Source of the DNA: an uncultured Alphaproteobacteria bacterium
GTDB lineage: Bacteria > Pseudomonadota > Alphaproteobacteria > Rs-D84
Reading direction: 5' to 3'
Assembly: GCA_937903135.1 (NCBI GenBank)
Contig: CALDAH010000005.1
Coordinates: forward strand, 1 to 38,677
Length of the DNA: 38,677 bases
A model generated the notes under the pieces. That model was not told the origin of the DNA, ran no database searches, and was given only the letters and a program-made list of their open reading frames with translations. Shown here piece by piece: positions 8,538-15,006 of this stretch; position 1 is the stretch's first letter; every line of letters begins with the position of its first letter. The position numbers were made by a program, and so were the translations under genes.

Positions 8538-8567
8538 CAGGAATAAATAATATAAAGAGGTAAAACA

Positions 8568-9137
8568 ATGGCGTCATATATTGCAAATGATATGCGTGTA
8601 GGATGGGTGATTTCCCATAATGGTAAACGTTATTCCGTAACATCTATTACAAAGGTAAAACCGGGCAAGGGCGGCGCGTTTGTTCAGGCCGATCTGCGTG
8701 ATATTGATACCGGTAATAAGGGTGGTGATCGCTGGCGTTCCGAAGATAAGGTTGAAAAGCTAATGGTTGAAGATTTTGACTGTCAGTATTTGTATTCGGA
8801 TGGGACGGATGCGTTCTTTATGAATTTATCTGATTATGAACAGTTTACTATGCCGGTTGATTCCCTGGGCGAGCAGATGAAATTCTTAGCGCCCGAGATG
8901 ACGGTTAAGGCAAATTTCGTAGAAGGTCATCCGGTTTCTATTTCATTGCCGAAAACGGTTATTGCCACGGTTGAGGAAACTGAACCGGCACTTAAAGGTC
9001 AGACAGCGTCCAGCAGTGGTGGAAAACCTGCGATTTTGGATAACGGCGTTCGCGTTCAAGTTCCGTTATTCGTAGATGCGGGTGAAAAAATCGTTGTTAA
9101 TACAGAAACGTTGGAATACGTTGAACGCGCAAAATAA
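8568..9137 (+). CDS. efp: Elongation factor P
   Basis: EF-P relieves ribosome stalling at polyproline stretches by binding near the peptidyl-tRNA. The 189-residue length matches the family, with three beta-barrel domains. The modification loop KPGKGGAF places Lys34 at its tip, the residue beta-lysylated by EpmA/EpmB in bacteria that use that pathway. The modification enzymes are not in this window, so whether and how Lys34 is modified is unknown. The start follows AAAGAGGTAAAACA. The gene has its own promoter and ends at an intrinsic terminator. Confidence 0.96.
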   Translation: MASYIANDMRVGWVISHNGKRYSVTSITKVKPGKGGAFVQADLRDIDTGNKGGDRWRSEDKVEKLMVEDFDCQYLYSDGTDAFFMNLSDYEQFTMPVDSLGEQMKFLAPEMTVKANFVEGHPVSISLPKTVIATVEETEPALKGQTASSSGGKPAILDNGVRVQVPLFVDAGEKIVVNTETLEYVERAK

Positions 9138-9141
9138 AAAG

Positions 9142-9162
9142 TCCCCGTATGGGGATTTTTTA
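9142..9162 (+). terminator. Intrinsic terminator after efp
   Basis: The stem TCCCC / GGGGA with loop GTAT is followed by TTTTTTATT, starting 5 bases after the efp stop codon. Confidence 0.8.
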
Positions 9163-9186
9163 TTAGCGATAATTTTTTTACCAAAA

Positions 9187-9214
9187 TAAAAATCCCGCAG
9201 TCGCGGGATTTTAA
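9187..9214 (-). terminator. Terminator of the VirB2-like gene (possibly bidirectional)
   Basis: The arms AAAATCCCGC and GCGGGATTTT flank a 4-base loop. On the minus strand the hairpin follows the stop codon at 9218 and has an upstream A tract that reads as T on that strand. Confidence 0.8.
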
Positions 9215-9217
9215 ATA

Positions 9218-9577
9218 TTAACGTACGCCCCAGTTTAAAATCAAATCCCGGCAGCCAATCATCCCCAGGCCAGAGCTGCTAAGGAAGAATTGCAGAACGA
9301 TACCGATACTAAATAGTAAAATAAATCCGACCAGCATCCCCGTTCCTTTTCCCTGCAGATCTTTTATATCAACAGCTTTCCCGCTGGATATAAATCCCCA
9401 GGCCCAGCCGGCGATGATAAATGCCGCGCCAACGAATGCCAACGTACGCAAGATTTGAAAAACACCGTACATTTCAGCAATTAATGGGCAAAGTCCATCC
9501 ATATTTACCGCCATCGCAGGCATAGATGCGGTTATGCCAAGCAGTGCAATATTGAATTTATTAATTAGTTTTTTCAT
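9218..9577 (-). CDS. Small VirB2/TrbC-like membrane protein
   Basis: The 119-residue protein has a Sec signal peptide (about 1-23, ending AMA), then two hydrophobic helices at about 40-64 and 79-99 with a charged loop (KAVDIKDLQGKG) between them. Cys30 and Cys109 lie on either side of the helices and could pair. This two-helix plan with a cleaved signal and about 95 mature residues is that of VirB2/TrbC pilin subunits of type IV secretion systems. No other type IV secretion gene is present in the window, so the assignment rests on architecture only. It has its own strong promoter and terminator, so it is transcribed alone. Alternatives are a holin-like or other small inner-membrane protein. 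Confidence 0.55.
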   Translation of the reverse strand: MKKLINKFNIALLGITASMPAMAVNMDGLCPLIAEMYGVFQILRTLAFVGAAFIIAGWAWGFISSGKAVDIKDLQGKGTGMLVGFILLFSIGIVLQFFLSSSGLGMIGCRDLILNWGVR

Positions 9578-9603
9578 ATAAATCCCCTTTGTATGTTAAT
9601 TTA

Positions 9604-9632
9604 ATTTTATCATAAAAAACATATTGTTTCAA
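9604..9632 (-). promoter_or_regulatory. Promoter of the VirB2-like gene
   Basis: Read on the minus strand, TTGAAA (9632-9627) and TAAAAT (9609-9604) are spaced by 17 bp, with a TG one base before the -10 box (extended -10). The leader is short and carries AAAGGGGAT before the start codon. Confidence 0.65.
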
Positions 9633-9636
9633 ACAA

Positions 9637-9662
9637 AAAGCGTCACGGTGATGTGACGCTTT
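9637..9662 (-). terminator. Terminator of the lipoprotein gene
   Basis: A perfect 10-bp stem (AAAGCGTCAC / GTGACGCTTT) with a 6-base loop lies 20 bases beyond the stop at 9683 on the minus strand, followed by TTGTTTG. Confidence 0.8.
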
Positions 9663-9682
9663 GAATATATTGTAATAACAAT

Positions 9683-10060
9683 TTACATCGCAGGCATAAT
9701 TACATATCTGCGTTTTAAAACCGCCTGGCCGCAGGGGGCAGATCCGGTTCGCGCCGCGGCACATACAGGGCATGCGCTGCTGTCGGCGGCGGTGGTTAAA
9801 ATCTGACGTTCCTGGGGACGTGGTTCGCCGAATGTATCGCGATTATATAAATCTTCGCAGCGGGTGTTGCGATAAACGATGCGTTTGCCGCGTTCCATGT
9901 TGCGAACGGTTGCTGAAAAATGATTTCCCGCTTCGCCCGCGTAATAAATGCAATCTTCGCCATCCTGGGTGTAGCGAATGTCGCCTTTGTAATAATCATA
10001 ATAGGATGCACACCCCGCCAATGCGGTTAGGGCAATCGCAGAAACCAATAATTTTTTCAT
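9683..10060 (-). CDS. Predicted lipoprotein of unknown function
   Basis: The 125-residue protein starts MKKLLVSAIALTALAGC, a lipoprotein signal with lipobox LAGC and lipid-modified Cys17. Residue +2 is Ala, which would send it to the outer membrane under the Lol +2 rule, if Lol operates here. The mature part is tyrosine-rich near the start (SYYDYYKGDIRY) and has a cluster of cysteines near the C-terminus (CPVCAAARTGSAPC). I recognise no family. It is transcribed alone, divergent from the aldolase gene, and ends at a strong hairpin. A TTGACA box on the minus strand at 10147-10142 may be its -35 element, but no good -10 follows. Confidence 0.7.
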   Translation of the reverse strand: MKKLLVSAIALTALAGCASYYDYYKGDIRYTQDGEDCIYYAGEAGNHFSATVRNMERGKRIVYRNTRCEDLYNRDTFGEPRPQERQILTTAADSSACPVCAAARTGSAPCGQAVLKRRYVIMPAM

Positions 10061-10188
10061 ATACCCGTCCTTTTAATCAAAAAAACTGTTATCTCTGCCC
10101 GTGCTCCCGATTCGGGTTAATTGTTGCACAAATCAATCGGTTGTCAAGGCGGATTACGAAAAAACTTAATCGTATAAATATTAAAATA

Positions 10189-10197
10189 TGCTATAAT
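10189..10197 (+). promoter_or_regulatory. Extended -10 promoter of the aldolase gene
   Basis: TGCTATAAT is a perfect extended -10 element 28 bases before the start codon. No convincing -35 box is seen, which is usual for extended -10 promoters. Confidence 0.55.
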
Positions 10198-10224
10198 TTA
10201 TAAAATAAGCACAAGGGGAGATAT

Positions 10225-11169
10225 ATGTCGTATGATAAATTTGGACTGGTAAATACTAGTGATATGTTCGCTAATGCAATTGCGCGTCACTATGCGATTC
10301 CGGCATTTAATTTTTATAATATGGAAACACTGAATGCAATTATCGGGGCGGCGCGCGATATGCGCAGTCCGGTGATTTTGGCGGTATCGGAATCTGCAAT
10401 GCGATATATCGGGGATGACATGCTAATGGGGATGATCGCGGGGTTGCGACTGTCCGGTGATTTGCCGGTTGCGTTACATCTGGATCATGGGGCGTCATAT
10501 GATGCGTGTGCCCATGCAATACAATTGGGTTTTTCCAGTGTGATGATTGACGGCAGTAAATTGCCGTTTGATGAAAACGCGCAGCTGGCCAAGTCGGTTG
10601 TTGAACTGGCACATTCGCATAATGTCACGGTCGAGGCCGAGCTGGGGACATTGGCCGGGATAGAGGATGAAAATACTTTTGGGGAAAGTTCGTGTTATAC
10701 AAATCCGGCGGATGTTATCCGATTTGTTGACGCGACGGGCATAGATTCATTGGCGATTGCAATCGGGACCAGTCATGGTGCATATAAGCGCAAAAGCGAC
10801 GCCGAGGAGCTGCGGTTTGATATTTTAGATGATATAGCAAAAAGACTGCCGGATTTCCCATTGGTTTTGCATGGCGCGTCCAGTATTCCAGCGCGGCTGG
10901 TGGCGCAGATTAACGAATTTGGCGGTGAAATGGGTGGTGCGCGCGGGATTGATGCGGCGCAGCTTCGCCGCGCGACCGAGATGAATGTTTGCAAGATAAA
11001 TGTTGATAGCGACTCGCGCTTGGCATTTACGGCGGCGGTTCGCAAATCACTGGTGGAAAATCCGAAAAATTTTAATCCGCGTGAATACCTCGGCGCGGCG
11101 ATTAAATCGGTTTATGATAACTGCGTTGATGAAATATGTAATATTATGGGGTCGGATAATAAAATCTGA
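10225..11169 (+). CDS. fba: Class II fructose-bisphosphate aldolase family protein
   Basis: The enzyme is expected to cleave fructose-1,6-bisphosphate to dihydroxyacetone phosphate and glyceraldehyde-3-phosphate, with a zinc ion. The 314-residue length is normal for class II aldolases of the FbaA/GatY/KbaY type. Visible family motifs are LHLDHG with catalytic Asp87 and zinc ligand His88, VEAELGTLAGIED (about 136-148), GTSHGAYK with zinc ligand His184, and LHGASSIP with His216. The shared family means tagatose-bisphosphate aldolase activity cannot be excluded, but a lone copy without hexitol genes favours glycolytic FBP aldolase. The start follows AAGGGGAG. The gene ends in TGA, confirming UGA as a stop in this organism. 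Confidence 0.88.
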   Translation: MSYDKFGLVNTSDMFANAIARHYAIPAFNFYNMETLNAIIGAARDMRSPVILAVSESAMRYIGDDMLMGMIAGLRLSGDLPVALHLDHGASYDACAHAIQLGFSSVMIDGSKLPFDENAQLAKSVVELAHSHNVTVEAELGTLAGIEDENTFGESSCYTNPADVIRFVDATGIDSLAIAIGTSHGAYKRKSDAEELRFDILDDIAKRLPDFPLVLHGASSIPARLVAQINEFGGEMGGARGIDAAQLRRATEMNVCKINVDSDSRLAFTAAVRKSLVENPKNFNPREYLGAAIKSVYDNCVDEICNIMGSDNKI

Positions 11170-11217
11170 TCGCGGTGGTGCTGTTGTAATTAAATAAAGC
11201 CTGTTATGAATGAAATG

Positions 11218-11256
11218 ATACCTCTACACAATTCGCGGCGTGTGGGGTATTATTTG
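11218..11256 (+). terminator. Possible terminator after the aldolase gene
   Basis: An imperfect hairpin pairs ATACCTC...ACAC with GTGT...GGGGTAT (one bulged base, one G-T pair) and is followed by TATTT. It is weaker than the other terminators here, but it sits between the aldolase gene and the promoter of the structured RNA. Confidence 0.4.
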
Positions 11257-11277
11257 GCTAATTGCGAATATATTCTC

Positions 11278-11306
11278 TTGCGCGCCGGCATTATGTAATG
11301 TATAAT
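11278..11306 (+). promoter_or_regulatory. Promoter of the structured RNA
   Basis: TTGCGC (11278-11283) and a perfect TATAAT (11301-11306) are separated by exactly 17 bp. Initiation is expected near 11311-11313, at the base of the first hairpin of the RNA. Confidence 0.7.
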
Positions 11307-11312
11307 CGTCGT

Positions 11313-11670
11313 GAATCTAAATGGAAATTTGGATTCGGGCTTTACAAGGCCCAGTTAGGTCGGTGCAAATTGCATCGAGATTATTCAAAAAGGGTGTGTT
11401 TTTTGCACCGCATTCTCTGGCTTTTATGTCGGGGAGCTGTTGGTTATACAATACGGTTTTACCGAAAGACCAGCAGGATCAACCTAACTGATTTTTGTAA
11501 CTCCCCGACATCCGTTCCGTATGGTTTTATTCTTTTGTTGCTGTATTGCGTGCGGGTGTTATTTGTTTATCTGTACGGGGCACAAAGGGTTTTGTTATGG
11601 GTGGCTGACGTTGGTGGATTCTCATCTCCAACCCAAAACTGCCAGCGTCGGTTGCCCGCTTTTTTATTTT
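11313..11670 (+). ncRNA. Candidate structured non-coding RNA, about 360 nt
   Basis: The interval between a consensus promoter and a T-tract is packed with helices. P1 pairs 11313-11322 with 11327-11336 around a GGAA tetraloop. P2 pairs 11337-11342 with 11347-11352. P3 pairs 11353-11360 with 11482-11489 (8 perfect pairs). P4 pairs 11361-11368 with 11403-11410 (8 perfect pairs). P5 pairs 11428-11436 with 11501-11509 (9 perfect pairs). P6 pairs 11437-11445 with 11468-11476, and P6a pairs 11454-11457 with 11461-11464. P3 and P5 interleave, so the pairings form a pseudoknot or are alternatives. A 16-bp final stem (11599-11614 with 11642-11657, several G-U pairs) runs into TTTTTATTTTT. I see none of the signature sequences of RNase P RNA, tmRNA or SRP RNA. 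No credible protein is encoded. The role is unknown. Confidence 0.65.
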
Positions 11671-11671
11671 T
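11599..11671 (+). terminator. 3' stem and T-tract of the structured RNA
   Basis: A 16-bp stem with G-U pairs closes a 27-base loop and is followed, after GCT, by a run of T residues. It overlaps the last codons of the convergent antitoxin gene, whose stop is at 11664. Confidence 0.6.
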
Positions 11672-11888
11672 GTTCTTCTATGTTGGCCAATGAAAATAAT
11701 ACCGATGATATTAGCGACTGATAGGGGACGTGCTGCTGGTCGGCCAGTTCTTTGATTTTATCCAGTATTGGCCGGGGGATTCGCATATTAATTACGCAGT
11801 CTGATTTATTAAACGCCTTGTATGCGGCGTATTCTTTTAACAGAGATTCAATGTTCATAATGAACAATTGTTGCATAACGTTGGGCAT
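11664..11888 (-). CDS. Orphan CopG-like ribbon-helix-helix antitoxin
   Basis: The 74-residue protein carries NMRIPRPILDKIKELADQQ followed by HVPYQSLISSVLFSL (residues about 33-66). This is the ribbon-helix-helix pattern of CopG-type antitoxins: a short beta strand with alternating residues, then two helices, with the PYQSLI turn typical of that antitoxin family. Such proteins bind DNA as dimers and usually neutralise a toxin encoded next to them. No toxin gene is recognisable on either side, so it is either an orphan or a free-standing repressor. ATG at 11888 is chosen because AGGAG lies 8 bases upstream; in-frame ATGs at residues 5 and 11 are alternatives. Its 3' end overlaps the terminator of the convergent structured RNA. 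A strong promoter overlapping an inverted repeat lies just upstream. Confidence 0.72.
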   Translation of the reverse strand: MPNVMQQLFIMNIESLLKEYAAYKAFNKSDCVINMRIPRPILDKIKELADQQHVPYQSLISSVLFSLANIEEQK

Positions 11889-11933
11889 ATACTTTCTCCT
11901 ATACAGTCTGCAATACCGGCGTCTTTACAGGTG

Positions 11934-11967
11934 ACTATAACATTGTATTGGCGATTGTCAATACAAT
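11934..11967 (-). promoter_or_regulatory. Antitoxin promoter with overlapping operator
   Basis: On the minus strand a perfect TTGACA (11961-11956) and TATAGT (11939-11934) are separated by 16 bp. The -35 box lies inside a 9-bp inverted repeat, ATTGTATTG (11942-11950) and CAATACAAT (11959-11967), with an 8-bp spacer. This is the layout expected for autorepression by a dimeric ribbon-helix-helix protein; binding by this antitoxin is inferred. Confidence 0.6.
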
Positions 11968-12205
11968 TGTAATCACGGTCGTGTTGTCGGCTGTGATGGC
12001 GCGTGTGTTGCCGGGTGTGTGGGCGGTTGTGCTGGTGTGCGGGCGGCGCGCGCTGCGTTTGCTGTGGATGGCATTTGCGTGGCCGGCGGGCGGTTCAATA
12101 ACATACAGGGCTATATTCCCGCTGGGGATTATATTGATCGGGCGGGCCGTATTGCGTGATTAATGGGATATGTTCCCAATGCTATGGCGATGATTGCTGC
12201 GGGGC
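11968..12205. other. Gene-poor interval between antitoxin operator and tolB
   Basis: This stretch is G/T-rich on the plus strand. It holds a 71-codon frame from a TTG at 11948, but that start lies inside the antitoxin operator and has no Shine-Dalgarno site, so I do not call it. A small hairpin TGGGA/TCCCA lies at about 12163-12177. I see no RNA gene, toxin gene or repeat. Confidence 0.5.
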
Positions 12206-12234
12206 TTGCTTTTTATATTTGTTATATATAAAAT
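12206..12234 (+). promoter_or_regulatory. Candidate tolB promoter
   Basis: TTGCTT (12206-12211) and TAAAAT (12229-12234) are spaced by 17 bp, giving a leader of about 25 bases that contains GGAAAGGGA. Confidence 0.6.
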
Positions 12235-12267
12235 TAGTCTGGATTTATTTTATGGAAAGGGAAGTTT

Positions 12268-13584
12268 ATGCTGAAAAAATTCTTGTGCTTTGTTGTCTGC
12301 TGCCTGGTTATTATATCACCGGCATTGGCCGAGCTGAAGGTTGATATTGTCGCCGGCGCTAGTGAGCCGATATCGGTCGCGGTTCAAAAATTTGAAACCA
12401 TTGGTGACGTTAATAAAAAAGACGCCGCAATGATACGCAGCGTCGTTGAAAACGATTTAAAAACGACCGGGTTGTTCCGTATCGTTTCACATGATGCGTT
12501 GCCTGAATATGTAAAAATGGGTGATATGCCGAATTTTAAACTCTGGTCCGCGATCAAGGCGCAGGTTTTGGTTCAGGCGACACTGTCGGCAGATGCCGGG
12601 AAGTATAAATTAGAATTCTATGTTTGGGATGTCCCCGGCGCCGAGCAGATAGAGGCGCAATCGCTGGTTGCGTCGCGTAAATCGGCCCGACGTTTAGCGC
12701 ATATTATGGCCGATGCCATATACGAACGCTTAACGGGCGAGATTGGATATTTTGACACGCAGATAGTATTTATCGCCGAAACGGGACCGGTAAGTAATCG
12801 CGTAAAACGTATGGCAATTATGGACCAAGATGGATATGGCATGCGGTATTTATCAGATGATAAAACATTTGTTATGTCGCCGCATTTTTCGCCAAATATG
12901 CAAACTATTGTATTTTTATCCTATCGCGATGATGATCCGATGGTATGGACACTGGACCTAGAAACCGGTGAACAGCGCAGGTTGGGGCATTTCGGGGGAA
13001 TGAACTTTGCGCCGCGATTTTCGCCCGACGGGTCAAAGATTGCACTGTCGCTGGTAAAGAACGGCATTACGCATATATATGAATATGATACCGAGTCAAA
13101 GCAGCTGCGGCAGTTAACATTTGGTAATTCGCTAAATACCAGTCCGTCATACTCACCGGATGGAAAAAAGCTGGCGTTTAATTCAGACCGTTCCGGCCGC
13201 CAGCAGATTCACGTATTGGATCTGGATACGGGAAATGAACAGCGAATAACATATGGCGCGGGGCGATATGCAACGCCGGCGTGGTCGCCCGATGGTCAAT
13301 TTATCGCATTTACCAAAATGGCAGATGATACGTTTTATATCGGAATAATGGATGCACGTGGACGTAATGAAAAAATCTTGGCCGGCGGCTGGTATATGGA
13401 AGCGCCATCATGGGCCCCGGGGTCGCGTCGCGTTGTATATTATGAAACGGAAAAGGCCGTAGATGGCATAGAACGTATTAGCCATATTCGCAGCGTGGAT
13501 ATTACCGGGCAAAATGTGTATGATATTGATCTGCCCGAAAATGTAAACGGCGTTGAACCTACGTGGTCGCCACGCGTGCAGTAG
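12268..13584 (+). CDS. tolB: Tol-Pal system periplasmic protein TolB
   Basis: TolB is the periplasmic component that binds Pal and links the inner-membrane TolQRA motor to the outer membrane during division. The 438-residue length is normal. A signal peptide ends at about residue 21 (SPALA). The N-terminal domain spans about 24-160, and a six-bladed WD40-like propeller follows, with repeats such as FSPDGSKIALS, YSPDGKKLAFNSDRSG and WSPDGQFIAFTK. The start follows GGAAAGGGA. The gene has its own promoter and terminator. tolQ, tolR and tolA are not upstream, and pal is about 3.6 kb downstream on the opposite strand, so the usual tol-pal cluster is broken up in this genome. Confidence 0.95.
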   Translation: MLKKFLCFVVCCLVIISPALAELKVDIVAGASEPISVAVQKFETIGDVNKKDAAMIRSVVENDLKTTGLFRIVSHDALPEYVKMGDMPNFKLWSAIKAQVLVQATLSADAGKYKLEFYVWDVPGAEQIEAQSLVASRKSARRLAHIMADAIYERLTGEIGYFDTQIVFIAETGPVSNRVKRMAIMDQDGYGMRYLSDDKTFVMSPHFSPNMQTIVFLSYRDDDPMVWTLDLETGEQRRLGHFGGMNFAPRFSPDGSKIALSLVKNGITHIYEYDTESKQLRQLTFGNSLNTSPSYSPDGKKLAFNSDRSGRQQIHVLDLDTGNEQRITYGAGRYATPAWSPDGQFIAFTKMADDTFYIGIMDARGRNEKILAGGWYMEAPSWAPGSRRVVYYETEKAVDGIERISHIRSVDITGQNVYDIDLPENVNGVEPTWSPRVQ

Positions 13585-13605
13585 TGGTCGCGCCCGGAAT
13601 GTAAA

Positions 13606-13629
13606 ATCGCACCTTTGGGTGCGGTTTTT
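13606..13629 (+). terminator. Intrinsic terminator after tolB
   Basis: The stem CGCACC / GGTGCG with loop TTTG is followed by GTTTTTAATT, 22 bases after the stop codon. Confidence 0.8.
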
Positions 13630-13693
13630 AATTCCCGCCCGCGTGAAAAATATATAGATATAATTTTAGAAATTTCATTTATTCCTGTGATTG

Positions 13694-13702
13694 TGATATA
13701 AT
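13694..13702 (+). promoter_or_regulatory. Extended -10 element, leaderless arrangement
   Basis: TGATATAAT is a perfect extended -10 element ending only 6 bases before the ATG at 13709. Transcription would start at or within a base or two of that ATG, and there is no Shine-Dalgarno sequence. Confidence 0.5.
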
Positions 13703-13708
13703 GCATAT

Positions 13709-14119
13709 ATGAATAAAATAATTGTGGCGATTTTATCAACGTGGATTTTTTCAGCGGCGAATGCGATGCCTGCTGTGGTGGATTATATATTTGATGGCGA
13801 TACGTTTGCGGCATATGCATATATTGATGATGATATTCAGGTCGCAGTTCGTGTCCGATTAATGAATGTTGATACGCCGGAAATTCATGGCCAGTGTGAA
13901 CGCGAGATTGAAATGGCACTGCGTGCACGGGATCGGTTGGCGCAATTAGCGCCGGTCGGATCGCGTGTTGAATTGGTAAATATTCGCGATGATAAATATT
14001 TAGGCAGAATTGACGCAAATGTTATTTTGCCCGACGGGCGTGATGTCGGGGACGTGTTGATATCCGAAAGGATGGGGCGTCCATATTCCGGCGGTCGCCG
14101 GGCCGGGTGGTGCAGATAG
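13709..14119 (+). CDS. Secreted thermonuclease-like (SNase) protein
   Basis: The 136-residue protein has a signal peptide (about 1-19, ending AANA) and a staphylococcal-nuclease fold. Visible motifs are FDGDTF (Asp29, Asp31), then VRVRLMNVDTPE with Arg50, Asp55 and Glu58. The Arg-to-Glu spacing of 8 matches catalytic Arg35 and Glu43 of the S. aureus enzyme. KYLGR supplies Arg100 as the Arg87 equivalent. All key residues are present, so calcium-dependent nuclease activity in the periplasm or medium is plausible, for DNA scavenging or biofilm turnover. The gene stands alone between terminators. The -10 box lies so close to the ATG that the mRNA may be leaderless. Confidence 0.85.
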   Translation: MNKIIVAILSTWIFSAANAMPAVVDYIFDGDTFAAYAYIDDDIQVAVRVRLMNVDTPEIHGQCEREIEMALRARDRLAQLAPVGSRVELVNIRDDKYLGRIDANVILPDGRDVGDVLISERMGRPYSGGRRAGWCR

Positions 14120-14233
14120 CGGCCGATCCGGCAACCATTTATGGGGGTATAAATTGGCCGCATATTTTATATACCGCGTGTGTTATGCAGGCCGCAATCC
14201 CCGATGCCGGGGGGCAGGGCGCAGCGCGATATA

Positions 14234-14260
14234 AAAAAATCCCGAATATCGGGATTTTTT
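14234..14260. terminator. Bidirectional terminator between the nuclease gene and plsC
   Basis: A perfect 12-bp stem (AAAAAATCCCGA / TCGGGATTTTTT) with a 3-base loop carries an A tract and a T tract, so it can end transcripts from either side. Confidence 0.88.
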
Positions 14261-14278
14261 TACTATAACAGACAACCT

Positions 14279-14986
14279 TTATGCGCTGTGTCGGTTAATG
14301 GCATTGGATATTTCATCCAGTGACGCGTTGCATGGCAGCAGCGGTTCGAACCATAGGTTTGCAGTCCCCGGGCGAATTTTCCCATGCTTTGGCCAATATA
14401 GGCCTGCGTCTGTTCCGACCGGTAAAATCGGCAGTTTAAGTTCATGTGCCAAGAACAGCAGGCCGCGTTTTAACGGAACGCGCTGTCCGGGCTTTGTTCG
14501 CGTGCCCTCGGGGAATATAATTAAAACCTGGCCGTCCATAATCTTTTTGGCGACGACCGCGCCCAGTTTCCCCAGATTTGTTTTCCCCCGTGTTCGGTTT
14601 ACCGGGACCAGTCCCATGCGCCAAAATGCCCAGCCGTATATTGGAATCCACATAATCTCGCGCTTTACGATAAAAAATGAATTCGGTATAACCTGGGACA
14701 GGATCGCGATTTCCAATATAGACATATGTTTTGCGGCGATAATCGCCTTGCCGTCCAGGCGGTTGTTTTCATTTGGCATCGGGGGGATGTCGCATTCATC
14801 GCTGGTCGGGTAATGAACGTTATATTTTATACCGCCAATTATGCGCGCCAAAAGCAATACGCCACCGGCACAGGTTATAACAAAAAATCTGTTAATGCGG
14901 CGCGATACCAGCCCGATTAGTAAAATCGGCGACCACAAAATAAAGTATAAAGCCAGTAATAATTTAAACAATATCGTTCTTATCAT
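14279..14986 (-). CDS. plsC: 1-acyl-sn-glycerol-3-phosphate acyltransferase
   Basis: PlsC adds the second acyl chain to lysophosphatidic acid in phospholipid synthesis, at the inner face of the membrane. The 235-residue protein has hydrophobic N-terminal helices (to about residue 50), then the acyltransferase motifs: KHMSILE with His87 and Glu92 (HX4E rather than the more common HX4D), VKREIMWIPIYGW, LVPVNR, and FPEGTR at 158-163. A Glu in the HX4D position is, from memory, frequent in alphaproteobacterial PlsC with KHxSxxE, so the enzyme is probably active. It is last in the operon ftsE-ftsX-ydcF-plsC, 20 bp after the ydcF-like gene. A paralogue acting on other lysophospholipids cannot be excluded. 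Confidence 0.88.
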   Translation of the reverse strand: MIRTILFKLLLALYFILWSPILLIGLVSRRINRFFVITCAGGVLLLARIIGGIKYNVHYPTSDECDIPPMPNENNRLDGKAIIAAKHMSILEIAILSQVIPNSFFIVKREIMWIPIYGWAFWRMGLVPVNRTRGKTNLGKLGAVVAKKIMDGQVLIIFPEGTRTKPGQRVPLKRGLLFLAHELKLPILPVGTDAGLYWPKHGKIRPGTANLWFEPLLPCNASLDEISNAINRHSA

Positions 14987-15006
14987 TTTTCCTTTCCTTG
15001 TTTATT

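Noticed and set aside
11313..11670. RNase P RNA, tmRNA, SRP RNA or 6S RNA
   Set aside because: The conserved GAGGAAAGTCC-type RNase P core, a tag-peptide frame or CCA end for tmRNA, and the GGAAGGAAGCA-type SRP loop are all absent. The helices do not match the single long rod of 6S RNA.
11262..11693. 143-codon open frame spanning the structured RNA on the plus strand
   Set aside because: It starts from a TTG upstream of the TATAAT box, has no Shine-Dalgarno site, reads as an unusual Cys/Tyr/Arg-rich protein with almost no acidic residues, and runs through all hairpins. The RNA-structure explanation is better.
11948..12163. 71-codon hydrophobic frame, possible small toxin beside the antitoxin
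   Set aside because: The start is a TTG inside the antitoxin operator without a ribosome-binding site, and the Val-rich sequence follows from a GTG-rich composition. It is not supported as a toxin.
13440..14018. 192-codon frame antisense to the tolB end and the nuclease gene
   Set aside because: It crosses a terminator and two real genes, and its composition is His/Tyr-rich shadow sequence.
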